From Sorghum bicolor (taxonomy: Eukaryota; Streptophyta; Magnoliopsida; Poales; Poaceae), in contig NC_012879.2 of the NCBI RefSeq assembly GCF_000003195.3, forward strand, positions 25,526,017-25,590,016: 64,000 nucleotides of DNA, in the 5' to 3' direction. Positions within the stretch are counted from its first letter, which is position 1. Every line of letters begins with the position of its first letter. The notes beneath the pieces were generated by a model. That model saw only the letters and a list, made by a program, of their open reading frames with translations, was not told the DNA's origin and made no database searches. The position numbers and the translations under genes are program-made. This document shows, piece after piece, positions 33,218 to 44,203 of this stretch.

Positions 33218-33936
33218 TGTTGACACCGTTTTTGGGCACGTATCCATGATCGGTAGAGTGTAGGTTGGCAAGATAAGGCGGTAATACTTGGTCTGCAGGA
33301 TAAGTTGCCGATGAGGATGGGTGCCGATGAAGAGACAGCTGAATGTGACCAAGTCCATAAGTGGTGATGTGTTTGTGCTGATGCTCCGGGTTAATCTGTG
33401 CCGATGGCTACAATGAGGAAGTCTGCCGATGATACGGAGGAAGAGCCTGAAGGTTGCCGATTGACCTGTGGAGGTGTCCCAGTTTGTCACGGGAGGATAG
33501 TTTTGTGTTTTCCTTAGTTATTTAGATCGTTTTGTATACGGATTCTGTTTAATTTGGAATTCGAGTTCTAGTCGTGTCTGGTTCTAGCTCTTCGAGCCGG
33601 GTATAAATGTAGACCCTGGGGTTTTGTAATGGATCTATCAATCAATTAATCAAGCACAAGCTTTTACTCATATTCCAGTATTTACTTTTTCGATGACTTC
33701 ATCATATTTTCCTTTTTCATTACGAGTTCTTAGGAGTTCGTCGACTTAAGCTCGGCGTATTCTCAAGTTCCGCGTGAATACCTCTTGGCCGTGGCATCCG
33801 GGCGCATCACTGTTGTCGGGACCAAAGTATTCGAGTTATCACCTTTGCCGATAGTGAGGTCAAATCGGCTGGCACGCCTTAACGTTTGAATCGGGTATTA
33901 GCCCTTTGTGTTTGCAGATCATCTTTTGCATCAACA
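33218..33936 (+). repeat. 3' LTR of element E
   Basis: A 719-bp LTR from TGTTGACACCG to TTGCATCAACA with a TATA box (TATAAAT, 33602-33608). It holds seven GCCGAT/ATCGGC copies. Its first ~78 bp match the fragment at 57770-57847. The bases after it, ACATC (33937-33941), should be the right target duplication in LTR G. Confidence 0.82.
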
Positions 33937-36900
33937 ACATCCAAAATTTGCTCTCAAGCCAAAAATCTGTGTTGTTTCTACACTTAGCCGAATTTGGCTA
34001 AGTCTAGGAATTGGCAGTTTCGACATAGGGTGATTGGGAGCCTTGTAGATTGAAATCCAGACCGAGTTAGGCTTTGATCTTGTAAGCAAACATGTAGAAC
34101 TCGTGTAGCACTGTCCAAAGGATCAAGTTTGAGCCAAAACCACTGAGTGAGCTGAGAGTAAATCGCCGGTGAACTTTCAGTTTCAGACACGGTCGACGAC
34201 GACTGAATCGCGCGATTCAGTTTCGTCAGTCGCCGGCCGGCCGACGCGTGAACGACCCGTGGCGGCCGTACGTCGACGGCGACCCCGCCTGTCAGCCCCG
34301 ACGCCTTCACCTGGACGCCATGACGCCACCCCGTGCCTCAGACGCGACACCCACTCCACCAGAGCCTCCCATTTCGCTCCGCCATCGCCTCGGTGAGCTC
34401 CGCCGCGTTCCGGCGAGCTTCTCCGGCCGTTCCACCGCGCCTCCGGCCAAGCCAGCCCGCCCAGAGCTCTGCCTCGACGTTCTCTACCTCGGCGTCACCT
34501 TCTTGGCCTCTGTCGAGCACAGGTGAGACGGCATTGCCGAGCTCCGAGCTGTTCTCCCTCGCCGGAGTTCCGCCCGAGCTCACCGGCAACGTGGCCAGGC
34601 CTCTCGGCTCCACCATTTTCCTTCAATCTTGTTCCTATCGCTGCCCCTTGGCTCACTGATGCTCGGCGTGAAGCTCTACCACGTCGCCATTGCCTAGATC
34701 CGCTGGCGTAACGTCGCGCAGCGCCGCCGCTCCACCATTCCCGACGGCGAGCACCCTAGAGTCCAGTAGAGCGCGGGTAAAGTAGGTCAACAGAGTCGCC
34801 TTGATGAGAGGAACACGTAGATGCCCTTGGATCCGGCCAAGACCTCGTCGTCGCTGAGCTTCGCCGGCGACGAGCATCTCCCCTGTCTCTGTCTCTCTGA
34901 CGCACGGGTCCCGGGTGTCAGCCTCTCCCTCTCACACCCCTGGTTTACTGTTTTGCAGATCCAGTGTTGATTTTGAAAAATTTATATCTCGAGTTTTATA
35001 GATCCAAATGACATGGTTCCAGTTTTGCTGAGCTCTGGTAGTCATCTAGTTTTTAATAAAAATACAAAACATGCCATGTTTTGTGGAAATAATTAGATAC
35101 AAATTAATCTTGGATTTTTACGGGGTAATTATATCTGAAGATCTGTTGATCTGTTGGCCATGCAAATTTAGGGTGTTGTTACTAATGATATGAATAGGCT
35201 CTGATAAATTTATCATGATTTTTGGATGAATGATTGTGAAGTTATAAATATTTCTTGTTCAAATAGGAGTTTCTTGTGGTATTTTTAATAAATAAATTAT
35301 GACTCCTTTGGTGGTGAAATTTGCTAAGTGTTGTACTCATGTGTAGATAAAGCTAGGAAAAATCTGAAATCTGTTGTTTGGCACTTTTTGATAAGGTTTC
35401 ACATTTATGCCTTGCATGCCTTTGTTAGCTTGTTATTTTTGTATCTCACAAACTGTATGTTCAAGTGCCCTGAAAATGTTACAGTAAACTTGTGTTAGCA
35501 TAGGTAGCTTGCTGTAATTTTCTTAGGAATTTTGGAGCACTTGGAATGCATGTTCATTAAATCACATTAATAATTAAATAAATGAAAAAGGTGATGATAG
35601 AAATGAGTTTAGACCTTGCCATGATGTTTTCTAGTGGTTCCTAGACATGTTCTACCCATTGGTGCATTTGGATTGACCCTTTGATACATTCTTGTTATGT
35701 GCAAAATATTATTTTTGCTATTTATGCCTTTCCTAGAGCAATTCTGTGTAGCTGATAGCAAATGCTTAAGAACTAATTAAAGATCATATTTTCTGGGAAA
35801 CTTGTCTACAACAAACTTGTAGCTAACTTGCTTATCCACTTCGTGTCCAAATTTCATGACATTTGGTTGAGTAGTTTACAAGTTATGAATATTACATGTA
35901 GCTGCTGCAAAGTGCTTCCTCTCTGGATTTTCCAGAACAGCCAGCCAACTTTGTATGTTTTAGCATATTTCGGTTGGGAATCTTTCTGGGATGTCTAAAC
36001 GTGAATTGTAGACAATTTTATAAGATTTCCAGAGAGTATCTACTTGCTTAGTTTAGCTAACTGATGCTTAAGTTATGGCTGAAACTTGTGACAGGTTGGT
36101 TTGTCTACTAAACCAGTGACTGAGTAGGAGTAGCTAGGATTGTTTGACTTGTCTAGTTAGCCTCTCTACCAGAGAAGAAGTATGCACTTACTTGTTATTA
36201 CATGATTCACTTAATCTTAAGAGTTATGTTCATGATTATACCATGTTTATGCTCCTTAGGCTCTTCATAATGACATCATGCATCATATATGCATTCCCTA
36301 TAGTTATGTCCTTGTCATGCATACATAGGTGTACCCAAGGGCGTGACCGTGTTGGAGTTCGAGCTGCCGGAGTCGGAAGGACAGCAAGGGGAGCTACCTC
36401 AAGGAGCTGAGGAGGAGGAGGACTTGCCGGAGTGCCCTGATCACCGTCCCTCTACTTACGTCGAAGGCAAGCCCCGGAGCATTATAAGCCTCCTACTATT
36501 TTGTTATCATGATCAGCTATCAATTGACTATGGTTATGTATTGTTGCATTAAGTGTTAGGCATTGATATGACACCCTTGCTGCATAATGACTACCTTGTC
36601 CACCTCATACCTTACCTGAGTAGGTCCAGGATCGAAATGATGCTTAGCCACGCTTAGCTCGGTACAAGCCGGGTGATTTCCTGTCACCTGCGAGAGATAG
36701 GTGGATGCTGATCACGGTTGGCTATATTTGCTATCGTGGAAATAACCATGTGCTATCAATGAACTTGAGACCGGGCGGGATGACGATAGTGCAGCAACAA
36801 GGCATGGAGGTCTTGGGTGTGAATCTATCCCCGTCTGTGTCGTTTAAGGACCGTATCGCTGTACGTCCCCGTGTCATGTTGAACGCATGCCTATCACTTA

Positions 36901-38005
36901 GCTGGCCGGATAAGTCGTTCCGACCGCGAAGCCTACGAGTGCAACTCAGGCCGGATACCCCGTTCTGTATGAGTACGCACCCCGGTTGGTAGTAAGTATG
37001 TGCGGGGAGTCAATGGCGTAAGTCCGAGGTGTCAGGTTAGAGTCCTGACCTTGGCAGATTGGCGGTCCCTGGGGGTGCGGCGCTGGATGGACGTGCGAAT
37101 TGGTCCGGAGTTGTGCTAAAGGTGATCCGAGCTGCCCTCATGAAGTATGCTTGGGCGAGTGTTAGGAATACTCCTCCAGCTAGATAGGAATCGATTCGAA
37201 TCGCCGTCTCTCCCGGATAGTGAGAACTTGACTTGGGCAACGGCAACGTAGAATTCACTAAATAAACGTAATGGTTATGATGAGAATGATGATAGCTATG
37301 TGAAAATCTAGATATGGTTATTATTGTGATGCTTAAATACTCAAGTGTATGCTTAGATTAGGTGCTAATCTAGTGGATAGTTGTTAAGTAATGAACCTGC
37401 TGCTGAAATATGATAAATGGGTTACTTACAACAAAGGCTTCTTATGCAAAAAGGTGAGTCAAACCAGTCCACAAAGATCAGCCTTGCATACACCTTGGTG
37501 TCACTTTATTTTGGTTTAAGACGGGTAAGTCTAGCTGAGTACCTTCTCGTACTCAGGGTTTTATTTACCCCTGTTGCAGATGATGTCGTGTATCACGGCT
37601 ACTACGCTAACTGCCATCATCCGGCTGCGGACGATGAATAGATCATGGGCATGATCACCTTCTCTATCTTCAGTTGCGCTTTTGTTGGGACTTGACCACG
37701 GAACTGACATGTAATATAAACTGAGTTTGTGTTGTTTTGAAACTACTTTGTTTCCGCTACTACTATGGTTTGTAATAACCACTTTTAAACTCTGATGTGA
37801 TGTAAAACTATATTCTGTGATGAATGTGTGTAATCTATGATGGTGATGCTTGATCATGTACGATCTTGGTTGTATGTTGGTTAAATCGAGGTCTTTTGAG
37901 ATTTCGTCGGACTACCGGGTTTATATGGGTTCAAGTCCATTGGCTTGACTGCCTCCGTGGTCGCTAATTCACTTGAATTCTTATAAATTGGACGGTTCTG
38001 TTACA
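33937..38005 (+). repeat. LTR G: chromovirus-type long LTR, 5' end cut off by element E
   Basis: Plus-oriented LTR of the same broad family as those of C and solo LTR F. It ends GGACGGTTCTGTTACA, has a GC-rich block (34180-34900), an AT-rich intron-like stretch (34950-36320), an acidic short frame (36343-36552) and the GGTGATTTCCTGTCACC block (36673). The start is missing by a few hundred bases where E is inserted. Whether it is a solo LTR or the 3' LTR of a full element cannot be told here. ACATG (38006-38010) is the expected right duplication. No gene other than the short frame is supported. Confidence 0.8.
36343..36552 (+). other. Conserved short acidic reading frame in LTR G
   Basis: The frame includes VLEFELPESEGQQGELPQGA, EEEEDLPECPDH and YVEGKPRSIISLL. 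The last part matches the frames in the LTRs of C and F. It follows an apparent acceptor, CATACATAG, at 36320-36328. Function unknown. Confidence 0.5.
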
Positions 38006-38032
38006 ACATGTGTATGCAGGACACTAGGGTTT
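38006..38032 (+). repeat. LTR I, small left fragment between G and H
   Basis: 27 bases lie between the end of LTR G and the start of element H, ending in H's duplication GGTTT. Joining to 45532 onward gives the continuation of LTR I. The true 5' end of I is not in the window, which fits G having inserted into I. Confidence 0.5.
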
Positions 38033-39360
38033 TGTTGACGGTCCTTAATGCTCACATTTAACCATCAACTAATCATGGAAAAGGATCCAAATGCAACCAA
38101 CACCTAGACTTAGGGTTTTATCTGACAGAATTCCATGAGTTTTGGTGTTTGTCTATTTCTGCACGGGGTTATCAGGAAATACGGAAGAAAGGCCCACACG
38201 TCAGGTTTACATAGAGATATTAACGTGCCGCGTAATTTTCTACCATCTAGAAGAATCCAGAAGCCGCAGGAACGAACGGGAAGGCGATCGGGCACGGAGG
38301 CAGGCCGCCCGCCCTACTCTCCTGGGCGCCCGCCCTGCTACAGTGCCCAATCAGGGTCAACTTCGCGGATCGTGCTCCACCGACTTTAAGGATTGAGGAA
38401 AATCACACGATTAAGGTCGGTTTGATCGGATGGTGGAGAATAACGTGGAAATTCCTTGGGAGCTACTCTTCCTAGATTTCTTGGGGGCTACTCTTCTTGG
38501 ACTATATAAGCAGACCCCCACCAGCCCCTGGAGGCATACCTCTTCTATAGAATCAAAGTTAGGGTTTCAATTCTTCATTCAAGTAGAGAGGATCCCTCTA
38601 GTTCTTCTAGTTCTACCTCTAGTTCATCTAGATCTAGTTCTAGTTCATCTAGTTCTAGTTCTAGTTCCTCTAGTTCTAGTTCTAGTTAGTTCTAGTTGTA
38701 ATCTAGAAAATAGGGAGAGAGAAGAGGAGAGTGGAGGAGGAGCCGGATCTGTCGGATCTTCCTCAACATTGTACTTTTGCAGCAACTGGTTCGTTCTTCA
38801 TCGTTCTCCAGGTTCTTCAACTCATAATTCCTGAGTTCTTTAATTACTTTTATTTACATTCAAGTTATTTATTGGATTCCCGCTTGCATCAAGTGCTCTA
38901 ATCTTTGAAACATTAGAGTAGTAATTAATAGATTAGACGTGGTGTTTAGTCTTGCAATTACCTGGAATTGCACCCAATCCTGCGGATTGTTGTGGTAGCC
39001 TTAGGGTAGTGACAGCCCTAACGGTCGACGTATTCCACCTCGTTCGGATCGGTGTTTGTAGGACCGTAGTCGGAGCTTCCTAGCCCCCTTCTCATCTCTT
39101 TCTGTGGTTAGTGTTCTGATGTCCTGAAATAGATAATCTTGAAGTAATTCTTGATTCTTAGATCAACTAGAGAACTCTCAGGAAACTTCCTCTCTTCCCA
39201 CCAAAAACAATTATATAGTTATCCTTGGGCGTTCTTGATTCTTAATTAGTACACTCATGTTCTCTGTGGAAAATTGATACTCTGGAATACTCCCGGGTGA
39301 AGGCTACATCGGTATCCGCGCGCTTGCGGATTTTTCTGTTTGCGTTTAAAATACCCAACA
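38033..39360 (+). repeat. 5' LTR of element H
   Basis: Begins TGTTGACGGTCC and ends AATACCCAACA. It has a GC palindrome pair (38300-38336), TATATAAG (38503-38510) with the CAGACCCCC segment after it, and a (TCTAGT)-type tandem repeat at 38590-38700. It shares the block starting AGGGTTTTATCTGACAGAAT with LTRs of A, B and K but differs at both ends. Confidence 0.94.
38590..38700 (+). repeat. TCTAGT-type short tandem repeat in H 5' LTR
   Basis: Imperfect runs of TCTAGTTC and TCTAGT units lie just downstream of the TATA region. The same array is at 44767-44873 in the other LTR, so it was present when H transposed. Confidence 0.8.
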
Positions 39361-39367
39361 AGCTTTC

Positions 39368-39385
39368 TGGCGCCGTTGCCGGAGA
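39368..39385 (+). other. Primer-binding site (tRNA-Asp, one mismatch) of element H
   Basis: TGGCGCCGTTGCCGGAGA matches the tRNA-Asp complement at 17 of 18 positions and lies eight bases after the LTR. Confidence 0.88.
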
Positions 39386-39454
39386 ACGGTAGCTGTGCTA
39401 GTATCGAACCAAGTCGTCCGTGTATCCTTTTTCTTTTCCTTTTCACCACACCAC

Positions 39455-39673
39455 ATGGATTTCACTCTAAGCATTAATGAGCATGGAATTTATTTCATAG
39501 CCACTTCATTTACTCCATGCTCATATGCAACATCTTCACAATCCATTGGTCTCTCCAACATCACCACATTCGAGATCTCCAACCCCCTCTTCCTTTCTAT
39601 TTATAAAAAACTTTAAAAGGGCGGTTGTCGATGCATATGTTTATAATAAATTTTGCAGATCTCGTTGAGTTGA
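39455..39673 (+). pseudogene. Remnant of the gag-like protein of element H (C-terminal tail)
   Basis: Within 100 bases of the primer site the sequence already matches the tail of B's gag-like frame (NEHGIYFIATSFTPCSYATS through NPLFLSIYK and the bases for the YNK/CRSR end). About 800 bases of gag present in B are therefore missing. A shift after FLSIYK breaks the frame. This is a deletion derivative that could not make the gag-like protein. Confidence 0.65.
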
Positions 39674-40569
39674 TCTTGATATAGGTCAGCGTTGGAGGGG
39701 AAACCACTTCACTGACATAAATTGATGGTTTCCCAAGGACAAGCTTAGTGTCCTAAAATAAAGCACTGATTAGATTGTAACATGAGCTTTTAATTATTTG
39801 CAACATTGCCTTGTGTATTGAGCATATAAAGATAATTGTAGAAAAATTCCTTTGGGTATTCTTGTCACTAACCTTTCCAGGATTGGAGCAAGAAGATCGG
39901 ATGAATGACAAGCACAAGGTATGTCCAACCAATCATCATACAACATTGAATTAAATTCATCCAAACTTGAATTTTGCAAAATTCAAGCTTGGGGAAGTAC
40001 TTTACATAAAAACATCCTTTGCCATATTGCTATGTTGGTTGTCCCTACCTTTGAGACATGCTCAAATTGTTAAATACTAATCACACTACTTTATCTCCAC
40101 TTGAGTAGATCTTTATAAATGCTCTCATGCTACCTTTATTTGCTTTAGTATATGTCTATGTTTGGAGTAGTTTCATTTATCTCTTAATTAAGCATGGTGC
40201 TTAGTTTAGGGCTGATGATCTTACTTCCAAGGGTTTTTAAATTAAGCATGGTGCTTAGGTTAAAATGCCCTCCTAAATCAAATTAGACATGGTGTCTAGG
40301 TTGATTTTTGAGCCGATAGTATGCTATAGTAGATATGGGATATTTTGTTGGACTAACTCCTACAGGAAAACTTTCAATATCAACCTGGGAAGTCCTGAGG
40401 TAAACTCACATTGGGGACAAAGATAGAGACACATGAAGTTTAACAATTTGCACGAGGAAGGCATAGCTCACAACAGATGATCCATGGAGGGTGCCACAAA
40501 CACGATGCACAACCGCTAAGAGAGGAAAGCTTCCACAAGGTGATACTATACCATCACTCTTCAAGTAAG

Positions 40570-40961
40570 GTAATACCTTAAGGTACTTGACTATCACTTT
40601 TATAAGTTTCTCCTTGGTTCTAGCGTTCACATGAATAAAAAGACAAACATGTATGATTTACAACTCTAGATTAACCAACCCAATAGATTCAACATGTTTA
40701 GTCCTTCCACCTTTGTGATCCCACACTCCTAATCTTATGAACTAAAATGTTGCACACTCAATCTTTGGAAGATATATTTTGTAAAAAAACAACATAAATA
40801 TAGATAGATTATCTTTCCATTAGGTTGAGCGATCTGAACTGACAAATGTTTTTAATGTTACACTCATGATCTTATTATCCATCAACTTTATCTTGCTCAC
40901 TATGCTTAAGGTTAGAGAGAATAAATACACTTTTGGTTCTGTTGGTGTTTTCCACCAACAG
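40570..40961 (+). other. Intron-like segment of element H (GT...AG)
   Basis: Begins GTAATACC after CTTCAAGTAAG and ends TTTTCCACCAACAG before AGCCCATGC. It is homologous to 6355-6739 in B and precisely absent from A. Confidence 0.65.
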
Positions 40962-41157
40962 AGCCCATGCACTTGATCTCTGCCTTGTCTCTATGAGCAG
41001 GTACACTTCAAGCAAACTATGAAGGACTTTTACAACTCGCAGACTCCACCAAGAGAAGAACCTGGATCTACGAGCACAAACACATTGGAGATACTGGACA
41101 CTCAGGCAATCACTGCCCTGAGATGCTCGAGGACGTAACTTCTAGAGTAACCCTGTT

Positions 41158-41658
41158 GTGGAAGTAATTACTGACCTTCTGCCGATCAAGAGAGGCGATC
41201 CAGGATGTCCCGTCATCCCGATCTCCATCGGCATGGTGGACTTCCCAGAAGCACTCTGCGACTTTGGCTTCAGCGTCAACATTATGCCCAGGGTACTCTA
41301 TGAAAAATTCTTTACACATCCTTTATTAGAAACAACCATGTGTTTGCAGCTTGCAGATCGTACGCTAAGTTTCCCAAAGAGAATAATGAATATCCTCTGC
41401 ATCCAAGATGGTACCTTGTACGCCCCAGCAGACTTCGCGGTGATAGAGACTGGTACTGATGAGAGGGCACCCATCATCCTAGGGAGGCCATTTCTGAACA
41501 CCTCGGGAGCTGTCATCTACGCTAGTGCTGCCAAGATCAGTTTCTACATCAAGGGGAAGAAGGAGACGTTTTCATTCAAGAACAAGATTACACAAATCTC
41601 AGAGCAATCAAGACATGAACCAATGAAGAGGACCAACAGGAGGAACAGAAACAAGTAA
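41158..41658 (+). CDS. First retropepsin-like domain (PR1) of element H
   Basis: An uninterrupted frame and the best-preserved protease of the family in this window. It reads VIPISIGMVDFP, then ALCDFGFSVNIMPRVLYEKF, then TTMCLQLADRTLSFPKR, then APIILGRPFLNT, ISFYIKGKKETFSF, and a basic tail rich in Arg and Asn. The active site is of the plant Athila DxG kind (DFGFS), where the usual Thr or Ser after Asp is Phe, so activity is doubtful. It normally processes gag-pol, but no pol is encoded here. A second protease-like domain follows about 70 bases downstream. Confidence 0.75.
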   Translation: MEVITDLLPIKRGDPGCPVIPISIGMVDFPEALCDFGFSVNIMPRVLYEKFFTHPLLETTMCLQLADRTLSFPKRIMNILCIQDGTLYAPADFAVIETGTDERAPIILGRPFLNTSGAVIYASAAKISFYIKGKKETFSFKNKITQISEQSRHEPMKRTNRRNRNK

Positions 41659-41730
41659 ATGTGGACCGAGTCAGCTAAGATGGTCACTCCAGTTCAAGGA
41701 GGTTAAGATCGTCAACTCAAGTCGCCTTTC

Positions 41731-42310
41731 TTGATCAAGAAGGACGACCCTGGTGTTTCAAGCATCGAGTGCACAATCAACGAATATTCCTTTCAGAAGA
41801 CACTCTACGACACCGGATCTGACTTCAACATAATGGCCGCAGTCACCTATCAGCTCCTGTTCGGAACCATGCCCCTAAAACCGACATACATTCAGCTCCA
41901 GATAGCATATCAGACATTCCAAAAGGTTGAAGGTTATTGACATGGGAGAAGACGAGTACGATTCACCCATCATCCTTGCGAGACCATTCCTCAGCACCGT
42001 TAAAGCAATCATCTACATTGGAACCGGAGAAGTCCACATGCATTTGCCCTCTGAGAAGGTACACCACTATTCCACTGATCCTAACTATATCATTGAAGAC
42101 TCTAAGAAGGTCAGGACAAGAAGAAGACGCCGCAACCGCAACCAGAAGAGGCAAATCATCAAGGATGGATGGGCAGACTATGAAGGAGAAGTAGTAAGGT
42201 CTGAAGACTTACAGCTTGAACAGAACTGTCCTGAGGAGACCGTAGCACCGAGTCAGGTGTGGAGAGAGAAGATAGTTATACATGAAGAGCAGGCGTCGCC
42301 GGAATCATAG
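41731..42310 (+). pseudogene. Second retropepsin-like domain (PR2) of element H, frameshifted
   Basis: The first part (41731-41940) carries DPGVSSIECTINEYSFQKTL and DTGSDFNIMAA, then a loop IQLQIAYQTFQKVEG that A and B lack, then a stop. The second part (41927-42310), in another frame, has IDMGEDEYDSPIILARPFLS (GRPFL box with G changed to A), IYIGTGEVHM and a basic RTRRRRRNRNQKRQ run. A single frame change separates the halves. The longer loop suggests H is closer to the ancestral domain. Confidence 0.72.
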
Positions 42311-44188
42311 ACTACGCCACTCAACGAATCCCAGGACAACAGAAAAAACGGAGAGTCTCGTTCGGAGGACTTAAAAACACCGAACGCCTTGCCAAGAGCT
42401 TTGTTGTCTTTTTGAGCTCCACAGAATTCAAGGATCAAAGAAGACTAGCAGACGGAGGACATCCTAATCGCTGTCAGGGTGCTGCCAACATTCAAATACA
42501 CCTCCGCCACCTGCTAGCTACATCAGAAGGAATTACGTCAAAACCCAGCTTGGGGGAGGGCAACCCCATTTACCCAGCTAAGTGCTCTACTCATGTTTAT
42601 ACTTTACTCAAATAATAAAAAGATGCATAATCATAAAACCCCAAATAAAGATTTTGTGCTTATATATATATATATATATCTTTGCTTAGTTTGCTAAATA
42701 AATAAATAAATAAAGTTTGCTATGAACCCTCATGATAAGCTCTCACATGGAAATGATGAATAGTTGCTCAGCCACGACTAATTCTCAAAATTGAAATCTC
42801 TCTCAAGTTTAGGCATGACTGTTATTAATTAAGATTTGCTCTAAACCTGAATTTGTGGGAAGAGTACTTGATCTATAGTCTAAGTCGTTAACGGATATGA
42901 TATGGGAAGGTTGAGCTGTTGTTTATCTGTTCCTAGAGATGCTAGAATTCTAGAGAATTTTATCTTTGAAAATCTTTAAAATGTTGCATGATGAGTTCCT
43001 GTATGATGAGAGTTTAAATTCCTACCACAGCCATATATACATGCTTGCTCGACTTTGAGCCACACATTTACTTTTTACTGCTTATGAGCACTCAGTGTGG
43101 TCAAGCTGTGTAGACCCTTAGGAGCTTGTCATGTGGTTAAAATCAAGATTCACTTGCACGTTCACTCATACATGCTGCTTCTACTCAGGAAGTACCATCC
43201 ACATATATCCATTTCCATCTCCAGAACCACCCAAAAATATTCTACTCCTAATCCGAGAGAGAATAGCCAAAAATATTTCTATTTTTCCCCTGTGAAATAA
43301 ATGCTCAAGTTATCTTGTTACTACTACTTGCTATATTATCTCATGAGATGAGTGCTCTAAAAAAAGAGAGAAAAAAAGTATACGAGGAAATAAAAAGGGG
43401 CAAGTGCCCGGAACCTCGAAAGAAAAGAAAAAGTGAGACGAGAGGTAAAAATGGACAAGTGTCCGACAGTAGAATTAGGGGTACAAGATACCTACCTGAG
43501 AGGAAAGAAAAAAATATAGAGCATCTCATTCTCCTCAAAAAGTTTCAAAAGAGCAAGAAAGGAATGTATCCCCTCAAAAGAGCATAAGTAGAATTAGACT
43601 TTCACCATTGTTATCACCATCATCACCATTATCACCATTCATTCGCCACACATGCACATCTTGATTTGACTTATTGACTTGTTCTTCTGGATCCATGGTT
43701 TGACTATGCAATAAATGTCTTGTAAGTATATATACTTTATCTCCCATCTATGAGCTCCAGATATCATAACCTTATTAGAGTAGGGTGAGAGAGAAGGCAA
43801 TGCCACTATGCCTTATACCACAAATACCACAAACTTTGAGAGAAGGTATACACCATTACTGCCTTGGTAAGGATCCAGAAATACTACAAAAGAGAGACTA
43901 GAGAGAGTCATACATGGAATCTCTGAGTTTTAATTGAAAATCTGCAAAAACTCCAGAGCTATAGTTAATCAAAGAACAAGAGACATAGCGCTTGATTAGA
44001 CCGTTCTATCTTTTAACTACTCAAGACAGAAGTGACGGTTACAAACCCCATGGTGAAGTAAGTTTTAAGTCTTAATAGTTTACTCTAACCCAGAGATGAT
44101 ATCTTGTTTGAATGCATGTGTACCTTTAAGGCATGAAACCACTGCAAAAACTCTTGAGTCCATCTTTGCTCAGGGACGAGCAAAGGTT

Positions 44189-44203
44189 AAGCTTGGGGGA
44201 GCT
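44189..44203 (+). other. Terminal polypurine tract of element H
   Basis: AAGCTTGGGGGAG plus CT abuts the TG start of the 3' LTR. Confidence 0.85.

Larger units (their letters stand above)
29957..33936 (+). mobile_element. Element E, right segment: LTR element carrying an antisense PMD gene
   Basis: The segment ends with an LTR (33218-33936) preceded by a polypurine tract on the plus strand, so the element runs in plus orientation and this is its 3' LTR. The PMD gene inside it runs on the opposite strand. Extra antisense frames between pol and the 3' LTR are known in Tat-lineage Ty3/gypsy elements (Grande, Ogre and relatives), so that placement is likely. No gag or pol of E is in the window. 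It contains about 33 copies of GCCGAT/ATCGGC by eye. The stretch 32820-33200 has no gene. Confidence 0.75.

Noticed and set aside
38023..38027. ACTAG left of element H, matching the expected right duplication of LTR I (46943-46947)
   Set aside because: If it were I's left duplication, the LTR would begin GGTTTGAG rather than TG. A chance 5-base match in this short stretch is more likely, and G inserting into I explains the missing LTR start.
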